Source: Sweltsa coloradensis
Lineage: Eukaryota > Arthropoda > Insecta > Plecoptera > Chloroperlidae
DNA length: 64,000 nucleotides
Direction of reading: 5' to 3'
Assembly (NCBI GenBank): GCA_024449915.1
Contig: JAMZAV010000008.1
Location: 248,001-312,000, forward strand
The notes under the pieces are model-generated. The model was not told the origin of the DNA, ran no database searches, and was given only the letters and a program-made list of their open reading frames with translations. Positions within the stretch are counted from its first letter, which is position 1, and each line of letters starts with the position of its first letter. Positions 26,343 to 38,430 of the stretch are shown piece by piece. The translations under genes and the position numbers were made by a program.

Positions 26343-27164
26343 GGACAGCTTTCCCACGAATAGTTATTTAAAATAATTATTATTCTCGTTACCATTTAGA
26401 GGCTTGGCTAATTGTTTTCCGCTCTCAACCTTGTAATTGATTTACTATCCATGAACGAGCTTTGGCTTACTTTCATCTGAGAAGCAACGTAAAAATATTG
26501 GCTACCTACGTTGTTGCATTATTTATGATGTATCGGTTTCTTAACTCATCAAAATTCAAATTAAACGTATAGGTTATAACATTAGGGGTAATTTTCATAT
26601 TGCATTAAAACAACCGTTGCTAGAAATAACACAATGAAATTCCAAGGAACAAATTATTTGAAGAGTACGTAAGTAAAAGTAAAAGTTTTTTTGATACTGA
26701 AGCAATCTGGTACAACTATTTAATAATATGACAATTGAATTTTACCCCCTTTCATTTTTAGACACATACGTGTAAAGTGTTCCGCCCATTGAGTATAGAA
26801 AAGAACTCAGAGTTGAACTTTTTATCAGCGAGAGTAAAACTATTGTAGTCAAACAAGAAACAAGAAACAATATGAGAATACATTAAAGTGTGGCAATAGC
26901 ATTAGTGCTAGTGACTGATCCCACCGTCTACAGTGTTGCATGCGTAGACTTGGCATCCATAATCCGCATAGGTTAGGTAGGTCTCTATGGCAATTTCTGT
27001 TTCACTACACCGGCATTGCCCTCTGGAATAGATCGAGACATGGTCATATGGTTCCGTGGAGGACCGAACTTCCATGTAGGGGTTGGTTGGTGCGCTTGAT
27101 TATCAAAACATGGAGTTGTGAGAGTTCTTCGTGTCGTGTTTGAGGGGCGCGGGCGAGGGGTATT

Positions 27165-27193
27165 GAAGGGTGGGAGGGGGGGGGAGGGGGAGA
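27165..27193 (+). other. G-rich tract, possible G-quadruplex
   Basis: Four or more runs of three to nine G in a 29-bp stretch (GGGTGGGAGGGGGGGGGAGGGGGA type) fit the simple quadruplex pattern. Whether it folds or matters in vivo cannot be seen from sequence. Confidence 0.5.
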
Positions 27194-27614
27194 CGTGAAA
27201 GAAAAGTGAGCAAACTCGTTCTCGGCGCTAAGTCAACATAAGGTGGTAAGCTCTCTAAAGAAAACTAACACACTATAATATCAACATAACTTAAATAGAA
27301 AATCCTTTCAACTTAATTTCGTTGAGATTTTTAAAGCCACCTCTTTTCCTGTCTACACTCAAAGCTGATAACGCGTGAAGTTACGCAGTTATAACCCAGC
27401 AACGGACTGTAACCGTTCCAAATTTTTATTCTCTCCCAAAATCAATCGTAAGTGTTATTACCTGTGAAGTTCCCTCAAGTTAGCTGCACCTGCACTGTTT
27501 AAACTACCCCATTTGTGCACTTCCCATAAACACACATAATCGTAAATTGGGCCCAAGTAATTACAAACTTCTCTCAATGCTCACAACACCAAACACTTTT
27601 CAAACTACCCCGTC

Positions 27615-27992
27615 TTAAGCACGTGCTGCAGAAATGTTTTCACACGATCGTTTTAGTTTGGTGAACAATATCTCTGTAAGCCTACTATATATTACTGTTA
27701 TCATGATTGTGTGGACACCCAATTTATTATTTTCAAGTAGCATTGTTAAAAGTAGGAGACTCAGCTTCCTGTCTTTTAACACGTTATTAATGCAAGAATA
27801 GTCAACTACTGAAATGATAAGAAGTCCCCAACAGAAAAACACATAATCATGATTAGCTTCGTTGGGCCATAGGACGTAAAAGTGTTTGCCGACAAATCTG
27901 AACAGCAGACAAAGCACCGCGGAGCTACTTGGGGTGAACGCTGGCATTATCACGCAGAGAATATACCTTACATGAGCAAAAATGGCCCTCAA
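27615..27992 (-). CDS. Unrecognised hydrophobic open frame (doubtful)
   Basis: A frame of 125 codons starts from a TTG and is open for about 13 more codons upstream, to a stop near 28030. It encodes two to three hydrophobic stretches (around residues 10-35, 50-65 and 75-85) and a basic, Ser/Ala-rich end. There is no ATG near the 5' end of the open region, no promoter or poly(A) signal I can assign, and no motif of a known family. It could be an exon of an integral membrane protein, but chance frames of this length are expected in a window of this size. I favour chance. Confidence 0.1.
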   Translation of the reverse strand: MRAIFAHVRYILCVIMPAFTPSSSAVLCLLFRFVGKHFYVLWPNEANHDYVFFCWGLLIISVVDYSCINNVLKDRKLSLLLLTMLLENNKLGVHTIMITVIYSRLTEILFTKLKRSCENISAARA

Positions 27993-28823
27993 GAAAGTGA
28001 ATACTAAAGCAGACCATATTTTCGTCTATTATTCCCCCTCTTATCGTGTTAAAGTTCAGTGAACAGGACGCGGTAAAATTCCAGTGTTAGGGGTGCATTT
28101 TTTAATGTGGCGGCGAGTAGTAGTGAGAAGTCGTATGGGAACCAAGGTTGCATGTTGTAAATTATTCACGGCGTTTTATCGACCCGCGGTATCCTCTCTT
28201 TCGCACTACACAGTCCATACGCTCTAGTGTCAACTGTTTATGCCATTGTGTTACGTCGAACAGAGTCGAAAACCTTAATAAGTCGACTGATTATTATTAA
28301 TCAGCTTAACTATAGCTTGATATCCTACAAGTTAATACAGTTTGTCTGTTAATTTCAACCGCATCCACCATAACACTAAAATCAATAATCATTTGAGCAC
28401 ACAACTAACCCTCGTTCACAGCACACTTTCAATGAATGCGTGGTTTGGTGAAATTCCTTGGTATTAAGTATAGATTTAAAAGCCATTCACAGTCGTGTAA
28501 AGGGTTAGTGATACTAAAAGCGTAGTTATAAAAACAATTAAAACAATTCAGGAATGTTTGGCTGGCTGCTAAGCATACAATGAATCAGTTGCGAAAAATA
28601 CAGATAAAGCACAACATGTGCTCGTAAAAAACCCTTTTTATCAACTACTCTTTCACACATAACGGCAATTTTTGGTGGATTTTATAGGTCGTCAACTTCT
28701 AACTAAATTGTTTAACCTTGTTGGCTTCTAAACAATGGCCAACAAAATACAAACAAAAGCAAATCTGTAACAAATAATACAATTTTGCATCTTCTAAACG
28801 GATTTGAATAATGTTATAGTTCA

Positions 28824-28850
28824 TCATCATCATCATCATCATCATTGATC
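28824..28850 (+). repeat. CAT trinucleotide microsatellite
   Basis: Eight to nine nearly perfect CAT/ATC units follow TTATAGTT. It is a plain microsatellite. Confidence 0.9.
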
Positions 28851-28999
28851 AGCACGTTTCGTCTAGAAATGCATTGTATAATCGAGCTGGCATTAAGTTG
28901 TTAGACAATGAATTTATCATTGGTTAAAACTCTTTGATGAAAATGATCAGTAAATAATACGATGAACCCTCAAAATCGTATTAAATGGGAAGTAAAAAA

Positions 29000-29310
29000 G
29001 AATAATACTCCCGCATCGGGAGTACTCAAAATAAGTTGCGAAGATAACCGCTATAGTCCCCGCGTTCGAGTCTAATGGAGGAGGTGCCGAGTATTCACAG
29101 ATGTTTTAGATTTGTTGGGGATAGCCTTGCCCTTCAAAACCCTGAGGGTCACCAAAATTATTCTGTATCATCCATGTTGGAGAGCAATGCCAACAAAAGA
29201 TTTTCAAGTCAATCGGAGGTCATGTTCGGTTTTTATCGTGAGAAGTGACACGCGCAAAGAGGTATAGAAAAGTGATGTATATAGAAGAGCTTCTCTCCGT
29301 ATTTATTTTG
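29000..29310 (+). repeat. Dispersed repeat copy 5 (head box plus tail module)
   Basis: A perfect 8-bp hairpin, TACTCCCG-CAT-CGGGAGTA (29006-29024), precedes a slightly altered head box, GGAGGAGGTGCCGAGT, at 29077-29092. The order then matches the copy at 18847: CCCTGAGGGTCACCAAAAT, GTATCATCC, GAGAGCAATGCCAACAAAAG, AATCGGAGGTCATGTTCGG, TTTTTATCGTGAGAAGTGACACGCGC, AAAAGTGATGTATATAGA and GAGCTTCTCTCCG. The GGAC run is lost. The copy is about 300 bp and is bounded by non-repeated sequence on both sides as far as I can see. Confidence 0.65.
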
Positions 29311-32300
29311 AAAAAAAGAACAAAGGTGTCTTACTGTAAAATGAACAGTGGTTTCAATTTAGTTTGTGATTGAGCAAAGCAAGCTTGATCTGAGCAACTC
29401 GGCAATGGAGTAGTTCGAACCTTGTCGAGATCGCTTCGAACTAAGTTTAGAGACATCCTTTACTTGTGTTCAACTTTTAAAAAAAAAATCGTTGGTTCTT
29501 TTTGGAGTTGCAATGAGATACTTTCCAGGTGGCAAACTAGGACTGTGAAAATCAAACTTCCCGAGGATAGATCACTATTTGCACCACCAAGTAGCTAGAG
29601 TCTACTCCGACACGATGTATGTGCTGGGAACTATCGCGAGGAAATAGTTTATCCAAACACTAACGTTAGCAAGGTAACTTTTGGGGCACTGCTTAGTATA
29701 TCACATTCTCCACAATTTATTACTTGCGTAAGTTAATTGGAAATCGTCTGCATATTTTTAATATTCTAAAATACTTGAAGTGTTCAATATTTGATTTATT
29801 ACTGAACAACTTGAAACAAACAAGCAATTAATATAGTTAGGCCCAAACTTATATTAATAACAAAACAAATATTAATTTGCAATTCTGAAAGTAAGCAGAA
29901 ATTAACATAATTTCATTTATCTGTAAGTGATGAGTGGGAAGGTTTTCTTTGCCTTGTGCACTTATATAATTTATTTGATCTGATCAATAATATAATATAT
30001 GAAGAGTGTTCTTATCTGCTTTGTACGAACCACTGTCATCAGAAATGTCCACAGCTTTTGTGGAGACCCTTTAAAAATGATTTTTATTTTTCGATCAACA
30101 ATAGAATAACGCATTATGATTTACAAACAATTCGGATTTTCGTGTATGATCAACAATTGTCAATATATTAGCAAAAGTAAAAGGTAGCAATAATTAAGTG
30201 TAAAATATTTATTTTATTTATTTGGGTTTCTTTAAGAACTGCTAATATCTTTTATACAGGTTATGTAATAAATCCCTCCCACTTGATGGCCAAAACTACA
30301 AACTACTCTGTTCAACCATGTGTATATTCTGCTGCAGCCACGCTTAATGTAACTTGTCCACACATGACGAGCTGGCTGGCTCGCAGGCTTCGGCTCGGTG
30401 TGAAACGTCAGGCTCGCTTCAAAGGTGTTACTAATAGCCACACAGCGACCACATGTTTGATGCATCCTGCATAATGTGAAACAAGTCCCTGTCTTGTTAG
30501 CGGGGCGGAAGTCGGGTGTACGTGTTAATCATAATCATTGGTCAAAGAGTGACTCTTGAACTGCACAATTATCTGCAAGCCTTGATGGTGTCATATGGCA
30601 AGGTTTCTTTGTTAGGAACCTTACGAATATTGTGTAAAAACGGTGAATTGTATTCATAATTGGATTAACTATTATTGACAGGTCAGTGGTATGTCACTAT
30701 CTTCAGAAACAATGTTTTCCAATTTTTCCTTTATTGCTACTAACTATAAGTTATTACTTACATTTCTATCCTGAGATTTAAAATAATTTATGAAAATATA
30801 TATCTCTTTATTACGCAAAAACAAGTTAATCAATTGCCATTTATTAAAGGCATTGTTTGATAAAATCATGATATTGTTAACTTTTGTTTTGGTTTAAGTA
30901 TTATGTATTATTGTGCAGAAATAGAGTACACATTTCAACTTTCTTCCGTGTGTGCTGTAGCTAAGATGTGTGCACTGCATGAGCTGGCTGGGTACTGAGG
31001 CAAGGAGGGGAAGACATGAAGTTGTAATCGAATATCTCGGTACACTCGATCGCAATGCCACTTCACACAATATTGTTTCAATATAGAAAGGATATCTTGA
31101 ACCCCTCTCAGATGTACTGGTAATAAATAAAAGCAATAGTTCTGGATCGCGAAACTCTTGGAAGAGTAATGGCTTCTCGCCATCCCAGTACACGGGATGA
31201 TTTCTAAAGCTACACCAATCAAGACATTGGACACAATATCTCGAATCAAAGCTTCACTCTGCACTGACCGATTTACTCTGGATACAGAAAGAAACTCTTC
31301 AACTAATGAAAAAAGAGCACACAATCTTACCAACGTTCAGAGTTCCAATTTCGATTACAGAAATTGTCAATTGTTCGACGAAATAAATTCAAGGGAAATA
31401 TCTATGGAACTGTGCCGCACAGAACCGAAACGTTACTGCTATGTTTTCTTCAGTCAAAGAGCGAATGTTCTTGTTATTTTGTTTTCATTCACAAAACAAC
31501 CGCTCAGCACATGCACGTTCTAAAAAGTTTTGTCGGATATGCTAGCTCTAGTGTCGGCCAACACGGATTTAAGTATTCATAACTTCGCACGGTAAGTCGT
31601 GCGCTGGACGGCCACCGCAAATATCAACATTCATATGAAACTTTTTAGTTCCGCAGAAATCCGAAAGGTTTGAGTTTTACATAATGATTTTAATGTCCCC
31701 ACGACTGGAGAGGTACCGTGGAAATGCGAGACCTAAATCCCGAGGAACGAGCCACTCTTTACAAACATTAAAAGTGTAATAACATTACATCATTATTAAA
31801 ATCTTGAGAAAGCTACCTACCACCGTAAATTATCAAAATCGCATATTATCCTTGAATGACAATTATTGAGTGAGTAGATATTATATTTACGCATGTAAGT
31901 AAATGAAACGCGTTGTCATTGCCAATACAGATGTCACAACATTAAACATGTTTTTGACTGTGTGTTGTGCATTGTTGTTTTTGTCAAAACTAGAAAAGAG
32001 AAAATTTTAAGATATATTTTACTTAAAATTTAACTAAATATAATTAAACATTGGAATATTATTGATCAATGCCAAGTTATGAATTTTTTGAAACCTGTGA
32101 ATGTTCGTTCGTTAACGTGTTCAAGAAAAACAGGCTCACAATAACCGCGAAAGATTTGATCCCAACCAGCAATCTATTGATTGTTAAGCTGTTTGTAAGA
32201 GAATCCTATGTGAGAAAGAAAAAACCACTGTATTAAAACGAAGTCGCTCGGCATCTCACACAAACTATGAAGCACTTGCTTTTAGATGATAACTAAACGT

Positions 32301-33756
32301 GAAATGAATCAATTATTTTGAACAGGGGGTAGGTAAGTCACTAAAACATACTTCGGAGATGAACGAGAAAAACTTTTAACAGTATTTAATAATCGTAGTA
32401 CATGCTTCAAACTGTACTTATATAAAACACGTATAAATAGGTACTAAAAAAATGCAATCACATTAAATTTACGATTTATAGTTTGAACAAAAAAATTGTT
32501 GTGTCTCTGACCCCCCTTTTCAAAAGAAATGGTTTTATCATCATGCGAATAGGACTGTGTTTTTATGTTTTGATTACAACATGGCACAATATATTATTTT
32601 CAACATACTTTCCTTTACCTTTTACATTTATATGCACTTTCCCATCAAAAATAGTTTGTTTCTGACATGTCCCCTTTTCAAAATAAACTGTTTTATTTCC
32701 TTGCGAATAGTATTTTTATTTGTATTGACACTCATGTCACTAGGCTCATCCTCAGTTGCCGACATCTTTTACAACACAGCTGATAAATAAAACTATGGTT
32801 TCAACTGCCCTCACTAGAACCCAGCGTATTACAGATGGCGCTCGTTTGTTTCAACAAAGTCAATTGACTTAACCCCTTTTCAAAGCAACTCGCGTATGGA
32901 ATCTCCATCTACTAAGTCCACAGTGCATCCGACTTGTTCCATATTCACACATGATGTGCGTCTTGGTAATAATTTGATGCTTACTCATTTTCGTCAAAAC
33001 AGTGACTTACACCTTTTCAAAAGTAATTCTATTGAAAATCGGATAACACCCTAATCGTTTTCAAGGTAATAAGTAAAATTAAATTTACTGGTTTATTTTA
33101 TAGCTTTGTTTTCAACTATCCTTAAGCCATTATGAAAATAGGATAAGTTTATTGAAAGCGGTTTAAGCCAGTTGAGAGGTAACCGTGATTATCAGTGACC
33201 TAGGATGTATTAGTATGCACAGTTGTTAACCGTTGTTTGCTTCGTTAATCCACCGATCTATTTATGTAAATTAAATTTCCCCCATCGTTTAATGTTTTGT
33301 TTAAGCTTTCCTCCCTTCAAGTGCGTACAGCGATAAGACCTGACTTAAGCTAACAACACAATTAGTGTGGTTTTTAATGAACTTGAGATACTTACTGTAA
33401 CTACGACAACCGGGAAGATTAGCTCACTGTTAAACAGTCGACGCAGAATCTCATACACGAGCCAAGCCACTCGAACAACGACTTATCATTTCAGTAAGTA
33501 ACTGGAAATATTTCTTGCGATTTTCTGGTTATCCATATATGATTAGGAAATGTTAAAATTGTGTTTACCCACATTTTTATAACCCTATGAAAAAAAATAT
33601 TATTATTATCATCATACACTAAAGAATTCTAAAATTTTGGGATTCTTAATGTGAACCATAATTCTCAAGCTAACCTTAATTCTTATTTTAAAATTGCTGT
33701 TATTAAAAGCAAATGTAGTATTTAATAAAAAAAAATTATCGTGGGAAACCTGTTAT
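29311..33756. other. Non-coding stretch, nothing established
   Basis: Open frames up to 132 codons (such as the minus-strand one at 30935-31333) are chance-like and overlap each other in different frames. A box-B-like word, AGTTCGAACCT, at about 29412 has no box A at the right distance. AT-rich with short A/T runs throughout. Confidence 0.45.
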
Positions 33757-33984
33757 AGGGTGCAATTAGCCCCTCTTCAGGTGAACTAGGTATGTGCGGA
33801 TAGGAAATTGTTTAAGGGAGGTCCGAGGGCTGTTTAATAGGACTCAATCCCTTGCATTCGCCTTAACGACTGAGGAAAACCTCGGAAAAAACCTTCAGTC
33901 GGGATTGCCGGTTTCGACGGGATTCGAACCCGAGACCTTCCGAATCAGAGTCGAGCGCTTAGCGCCCGAGCCAACACTGTCGGT
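33757..33984 (-). repeat. tRNA-derived SINE, copy B
   Basis: Read on the minus strand it starts ACCGACAGTGTTGGCTCGGG, with box A at 33973-33963 and a canonical box B GGGTTCGAATCC at 33931-33920. It then follows the body seen at 26121: ACCGGCAATCCCGACTGAAGG, TTTTTTCCGAGGTTTTCCTCAG, TCGTTAAGGCGAATGCAAGG, and an end at TGCACCCT. Box B is better preserved here than in the other copy. The plus-strand frame of 87 codons across it is a shadow of the SINE. Confidence 0.82.
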
Positions 33985-34368
33985 TAGTATTTTAAAAAGG
34001 CAACGACACATTTGTATGCACGATGTTTCTCCATGTATTTACTTCCCTACGACTTAGTGTTATCTTTTGAAGCACACCTCCAACATTTTGATACAAGTCA
34101 TTTCAAGTAAATTCTCAAAATATAAATCAACATAAACTTTTCTGTCACGGAAAACGTTATTCATATTCTACTCAGTCAACTTAAGCATTATCTCCGTTTC
34201 TCGGCACGATTTGTGCGTGGGCGCAAAATACAGCCTATAGCTCTTTTGAAAAACCCCAACCCTTTTCAGCGTATCAACGGTAACTATTGTTTTTACATTT
34301 TTAAAACAACAACAATCGTAATAACAACAATTTTATTTTTCGAAATTGTTTATCTTGTGCTATTTTTT

Positions 34369-34970
34369 TCTTTCTGACACGCGTTGTGATCATTGCCAAT
34401 TAATTTCCAAGCTGAAATTTGTTTTAAGTGAATCTTTTCACTTTTTTTTTGCTTTTTTTAAGTAGTGGGGCAATTACGAAAACTACACCTGAAGCTATAT
34501 TTTAATTAAGCGATTTCCATACCCGGCACCTCCACCATGACCCACTTTTACTTTCCAACACTCTCTGCAGACAAATTATGCCCGTTGCTTCTGGTAAAAC
34601 CAATGGATACGATATCTAAATATTGTTTAACATTGTCTAACAATTGTTTTTCGTAAACATTTAAATTGTGATATTATTTTCTATAAGCTGTGTTTTAGTG
34701 GCTTTTCTTTCTGACACTCGTCGTGATCATTACCATTTAATTTTCCCGCTGAAATTTGTTTTAAATGACGCATTGCACATTTTCCGCTTTTCAACCAGTA
34801 AAAGTAGTGGGGCAAATACATAAACAAACTTGAGTCTATATTTTAAATAAGCGATTGCCAAACCCGGCACCTCCACCAATTTCACATTAATTTTCAAAAT
34901 CTCTCTACAGACAAATTATGCATATTGTTTTAAGGTAAAACCAAAGAATGGGATATCTAAGCATTGTCAT
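34369..34970 (-). repeat. Dispersed repeat copies 6 and 7 as a 340-bp tandem dimer
   Basis: Two diverged copies lie head to tail. Both start (plus strand) with TTTCTTTCTGACAC (34369 and 34706) and run through GTGATCATT, GCTGAAATTTGTTTTAA, AGTAGTGGGGCAA, TATATTTTAA and TAAGCGATT. They then carry the reversed head box (34522-34537 and 34862-34877), CTCTCT.CAGACAAATTATG (about 34561 and 34901) and GGTAAAACCAA. The offset is about 337-340 bp. The conserved tail module is absent, so this is a head-only subfamily with its own flank. Confidence 0.75.
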
Positions 34971-35643
34971 TGCAGTTTATGTAAACAACAAACACGGCCG
35001 ACGGTATCAAATTCTAGTTTCCCCCGGGATAAAATAAAGGGAAGAGAAAAGAGTGCAGTAAATCGGCTACATTTAAGTTATTCCTCCCAGTCTAGGTTCA
35101 TGTGGTCCTTGGAGTCTGAAAAAGGATCTTGGCTAGAATTCGGAATACGAATTTCCCGTCCACAGTCACTAGTGACATTTAATTCTTTTGCCACGTAATT
35201 TAAACTTAACGCTTTAGAAGTATAATAAAATGCTGCGTGTGTAATGCGCATTGTAATGTACTATAAACTGTTCCTAGATTGTGCATTACTTAAAATAATA
35301 ATAAGTGTGATTAAATTTTGTGATAACTACAATGATGCCGGATATGACGGGTACTCATAATGTACTTATAACTTATACAAGATATGTCAATGATATTTTG
35401 AATAACAACTATCTAGAGTTCGTACTCGCACATATAGCATTGAGCATGCCACCATCATATCCTATTCCTCATGCTAGTTTGTTTTTCGTGTAACCCTGTT
35501 TACCTTTACGGCCATAGAGCTGACCTTTAAATTGAACCCTGACGTTGTAAAATTCTTCCGTAACAAGTTATACTGACAGCTATTTTGCAGCTGGCGGAAC
35601 CTCCCAAGTCACGTGCTAAAAAGGGTCAGGGGCTAAGAGAGCT

Positions 35644-35696
35644 AAGTGACAGAGTGGGGTGGGGGGTAAAGGAGGGGGAGGAGGGGGGGGGGGGTG
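35644..35696 (+). other. G-rich tract, strong G-quadruplex candidate
   Basis: Runs of G of four to twelve bases separated by one to four bases (GTGGGGTGGGGGGTAAAGG, then GAGGGGGAGG and a long G-run ending about 35694) give many ways to satisfy the quadruplex pattern. The run length is also prone to sequencing and assembly error. Confidence 0.55.
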
Positions 35697-37149
35697 GCTA
35701 TCTAAATGGTGTCAAGAATGAAGATGGCCAACTTGACTTGATTGTGGAAAGTTTGAGCCCCGACTCATGGAGTCAGGGCCTCCCTCTCATCGTAGTCACT
35801 TGATCAAACGCATCGTCTCAAATCTGATGGAGCTCCGAGCATATTTCACCTTCATTCTCACACTAGACGCCACGTTCTACCATCTACACCCTCGGCCTCA
35901 TTTGCTCTTCGTAAACTATAGCAGAAAGAACAACTTAGCTAGCTTAATACGTTTTACAAGTAATTACTGCAAGTTTTATCACAGATCATCTAGAAATGCA
36001 CGGGCATGCGCGTATAGTTTAATACAGCATGTTATATTTCAGTTACATCGCGATAATTCCAAGTCTTAATCGAAATACGGAGTCGGTTAAAACTAATTTA
36101 GTGCAATCGAGAATGGTTGGTAATTTGGGATATGCAACACTAAATGTATAATAAAAATAACATTCTCCTTTAAATGAAGAAATGAATGGCTATTAACAAA
36201 GTATGGGTACTGATGTGGAAAACCATTTTTAATAGGAATGGCCTTGTTATTTTTCTTCAGTGGCTACTCTTGAGGTGACTGGGTAATAAGAGTACTTGTT
36301 TATAATATGCTATATGATTCAATCACAAATAAATATAACATTGATTTTGTTATGAAAGTAAGATATCGTTTATAAGAACAGAACATCGATTTATGTCACG
36401 TTTAAGAATGTTAATAAGCGATATAATTATGGATAGTTAAGAAGCCAGTAGAAAGAAAAGAGTTTTGATTTAACGGGTTCAACAGATTCGAGAAGAAGTG
36501 AAGTATGAATAATATCAAGGCAAGCATTAACAAAATGTAAATTGATGAATAAGTGGGTGACTACCCCTAACGACATTGTCGTCAGAAAGTGTTGTTGGAT
36601 GGAAGAGGTTTGACGATGTTTTAAACTCACATTAAATACGAAACAGATAGCAAAAAACCAAACTTAAAAGCACTGAATTTGAAACCTCGCTAATACCTGT
36701 TTAATTCTAGTCCGCTCAAGACTGTCAAACGAGAAAGCTAGCCCTCTTAGGGAGGTTAGCAAAAACTAGACGGGTATTTTGTCAATGAAACGTCCGAGGT
36801 AATTATTCAGTCTTTAATGAAGAACCGTTTCTTGGAAGTAAGTGGTTTTGATTGTTTTCAACATCAAGACTTTGGCTATGTTTTAGTTAAAACGATGTTT
36901 TTATAAAAACATCCAACTTCATGGTTAAAACAAGTCTCCGAGAAAGCAAGTAGTTTGCGAATGTGACGACAAACAATAATGTCAGTTGGACAGCCATGGT
37001 TTCTTATCAACAAACACCCACATTTGGAGACAGCAAGACGCTTGAAAACCCTCTTGACATTTATCCAAATCGGTCTGCCTCGAAAATACTACAACACAAC
37101 GATGTCACATGTCACGTGAAAACAGCGCTCGGTATGATGTGCAAAGCCC

Positions 37150-37350
37150 GTCTTTCCCCGCTGAAGTGACACGCACGGTCGACGCATGCGCCGTGTGACA
37201 CCGAACCGCCGACCGACCATGCAGCCTATCAATTAACATAACGAAATGTCTTGAACATGTGACCGTCAAAGGTCGTCCGCGTTCTCACCCTGTCGACGGC
37301 ATGCAGAGGGGTGACGACGACGCCGACGACGGCCGGGGACGGGTGTAATC
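37150..37350. promoter_or_regulatory. CpG-rich block, possible promoter or regulatory island
   Basis: In an AT-rich window this 200-bp block is markedly GC- and CpG-rich (CGCACGGTCGACGCATGCGCCG at 37172 on, ACCGCCGACCGACC, GACGACGACGCCGACGACGG). CGCATGCGCC resembles an NRF-1-type site and TCAAAGGTCG a nuclear-receptor half site. No TATA box, initiator or coding exon follows. It sits 380 bp upstream of the 40-bp minisatellite. Promoter function is inference only. Confidence 0.3.
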
Positions 37351-37726
37351 TGCCCCGCGTATCTCAGAACTCGGAACGAAATATTGGATTTTCTTTACCA
37401 TTAAGAGCGCATTAAATCAGAAATAAATCAAGCGAGGCACATAAAGTATGAAACGAGAGACAAAGAGATAAAATAGGGACAGGAATATTAAACATGGCGA
37501 GGGCAATGGTGATGTATGCTTCTGAATTGCTTGGCGCCTCTAAAAGGACTTATATGAAGTTGTCAAGTTTTACGACTGGCATGTAGGTCTCCGCATCAGT
37601 TTAACAGCCACAGCAACTTAGCATCCCAACTCAAGGCAGAACAGGCTTATTGCCCCTGCTAATGTACGCCGTGCGGTGGGCTTCAGCATTATGGCCACGC
37701 CACCGCACTTTACTACTCGTCCTTCA

Positions 37727-38089
37727 GGACGGCGAGCCATAGATCATGTCGCTGCTTGTGTTCTAAGGACGGCGAGCCATAGATCATGTCGCTGCTTGTG
37801 TTCTAAGGACGGCGAGCCATATATCATGTCACTGCTTGTGTGCTAAGGACGGCGAGCCATAGATCATGTCACTGCTTGTGTTCTAAGGACGGCGAGCCAT
37901 ATATCATGTCACTGCTTGTGTTCTAAGGACGGCGAGCCATAGATCATGTCACTGCTTGTGTTCTAAGGACGGCGAGCCATATATCATGTCACTGCTTGTG
38001 TGCTAAGGACGGCGAGCCATAGATCATGTCACTGCTTGTGTTCTAAGGACGGCGAGCCATATATATTATGACACAGCTTGTGTTCTAAG
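37727..38089 (+). repeat. 40-bp minisatellite, first array (nine copies)
   Basis: Units begin GGACGGCGAGCCATAGATCA and end CTTGTGTTCTAA, at 37727 and every 40 bp to 38047. Units alternate between CCATAGATC and CCATATATC from the second unit on. TGTGTGCTAA recurs in units 3 and 7, implying 80-bp and 160-bp higher-order repeats. A palindrome CGTCCTTCAGGACG sits exactly at the left edge (37719-37732). There are no unique spacers, so this is not a CRISPR array. Confidence 0.95.
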
Positions 38090-38100
38090 CATAAAAAAGT

Positions 38101-38430
38101 TATAGATCATGTCGCTGCTTAAGATCTAAGGACAGTGCGTCATAGATCATATCACTGCTTAAGTTCTAAGGACAGTGCGTCACAGATCATGTTGCTGCTT
38201 AAGATCTAAGGACAGTGCGTCATAGATCATATCACTGCTTAAGTTCTAAGGACAGTGCGTCACAGATCATGTCACTGCTTAAGATCTAAGGACAGTGCGT
38301 CACAGATCATGTCACTGCTAGTGTTCTTATTTCTTAAGAACGGTGACTCAGTCATTCTAGTGTCCTTAAGGATATTGCGTAATATCAAGCCAGACCTCGT
38401 GCCCTTAAGGACGACCACTGTTCGTTCTTA
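38101..38430 (+). repeat. 40-bp minisatellite, second diverged array and degenerate edge
   Basis: The period stays at 40 bp (GGAC at 38130, 38170, 38210, 38250, 38290) but the unit differs: GGACAGTGCGTCACAGATCA ... CTGCTTAAGATCTAA. Alternate units read CATAGATCATATCAC...AAGTTCTAA and CACAGATCATGT...AAGATCTAA, so this half also has an 80-bp dimer. From 38330 the units decay into looser CCTTAAGGA-containing sequence to about 38430. The two arrays clearly share ancestry. Confidence 0.92.

Larger units (their letters stand above)
26343..28820. other. Non-coding stretch with G-tract
   Basis: No gene is established. A G-rich tract lies at 27165-27193. A minus-strand frame at 27615-27992, with about 13 further open codons upstream, is listed separately as doubtful. 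The remainder is featureless. Confidence 0.45.
34971..37726. other. Non-coding stretch with G-tract and CpG block
   Basis: No gene is established. Contains the G-tract at 35644-35696 and the CpG-rich block at 37150-37350, both listed separately. Open frames near 35585-36069 and 36963-37169 start at non-ATG codons or are low complexity. An inverted pair GCGGTGG / CCACCGC lies at about 37673-37679 and 37700-37706. Confidence 0.45.

Noticed and set aside
30935..31333. Minus-strand frame of 132 codons
   Set aside because: No family features. It overlaps other open frames on both strands, which suggests a stop-poor patch and not a gene.
37727..38330. Regular 40-bp direct repeats resembling a CRISPR array
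   Set aside because: There are no unique spacers, since the whole 40-bp period is repeated. The sequence context is animal and no cas genes are present. It is a minisatellite.
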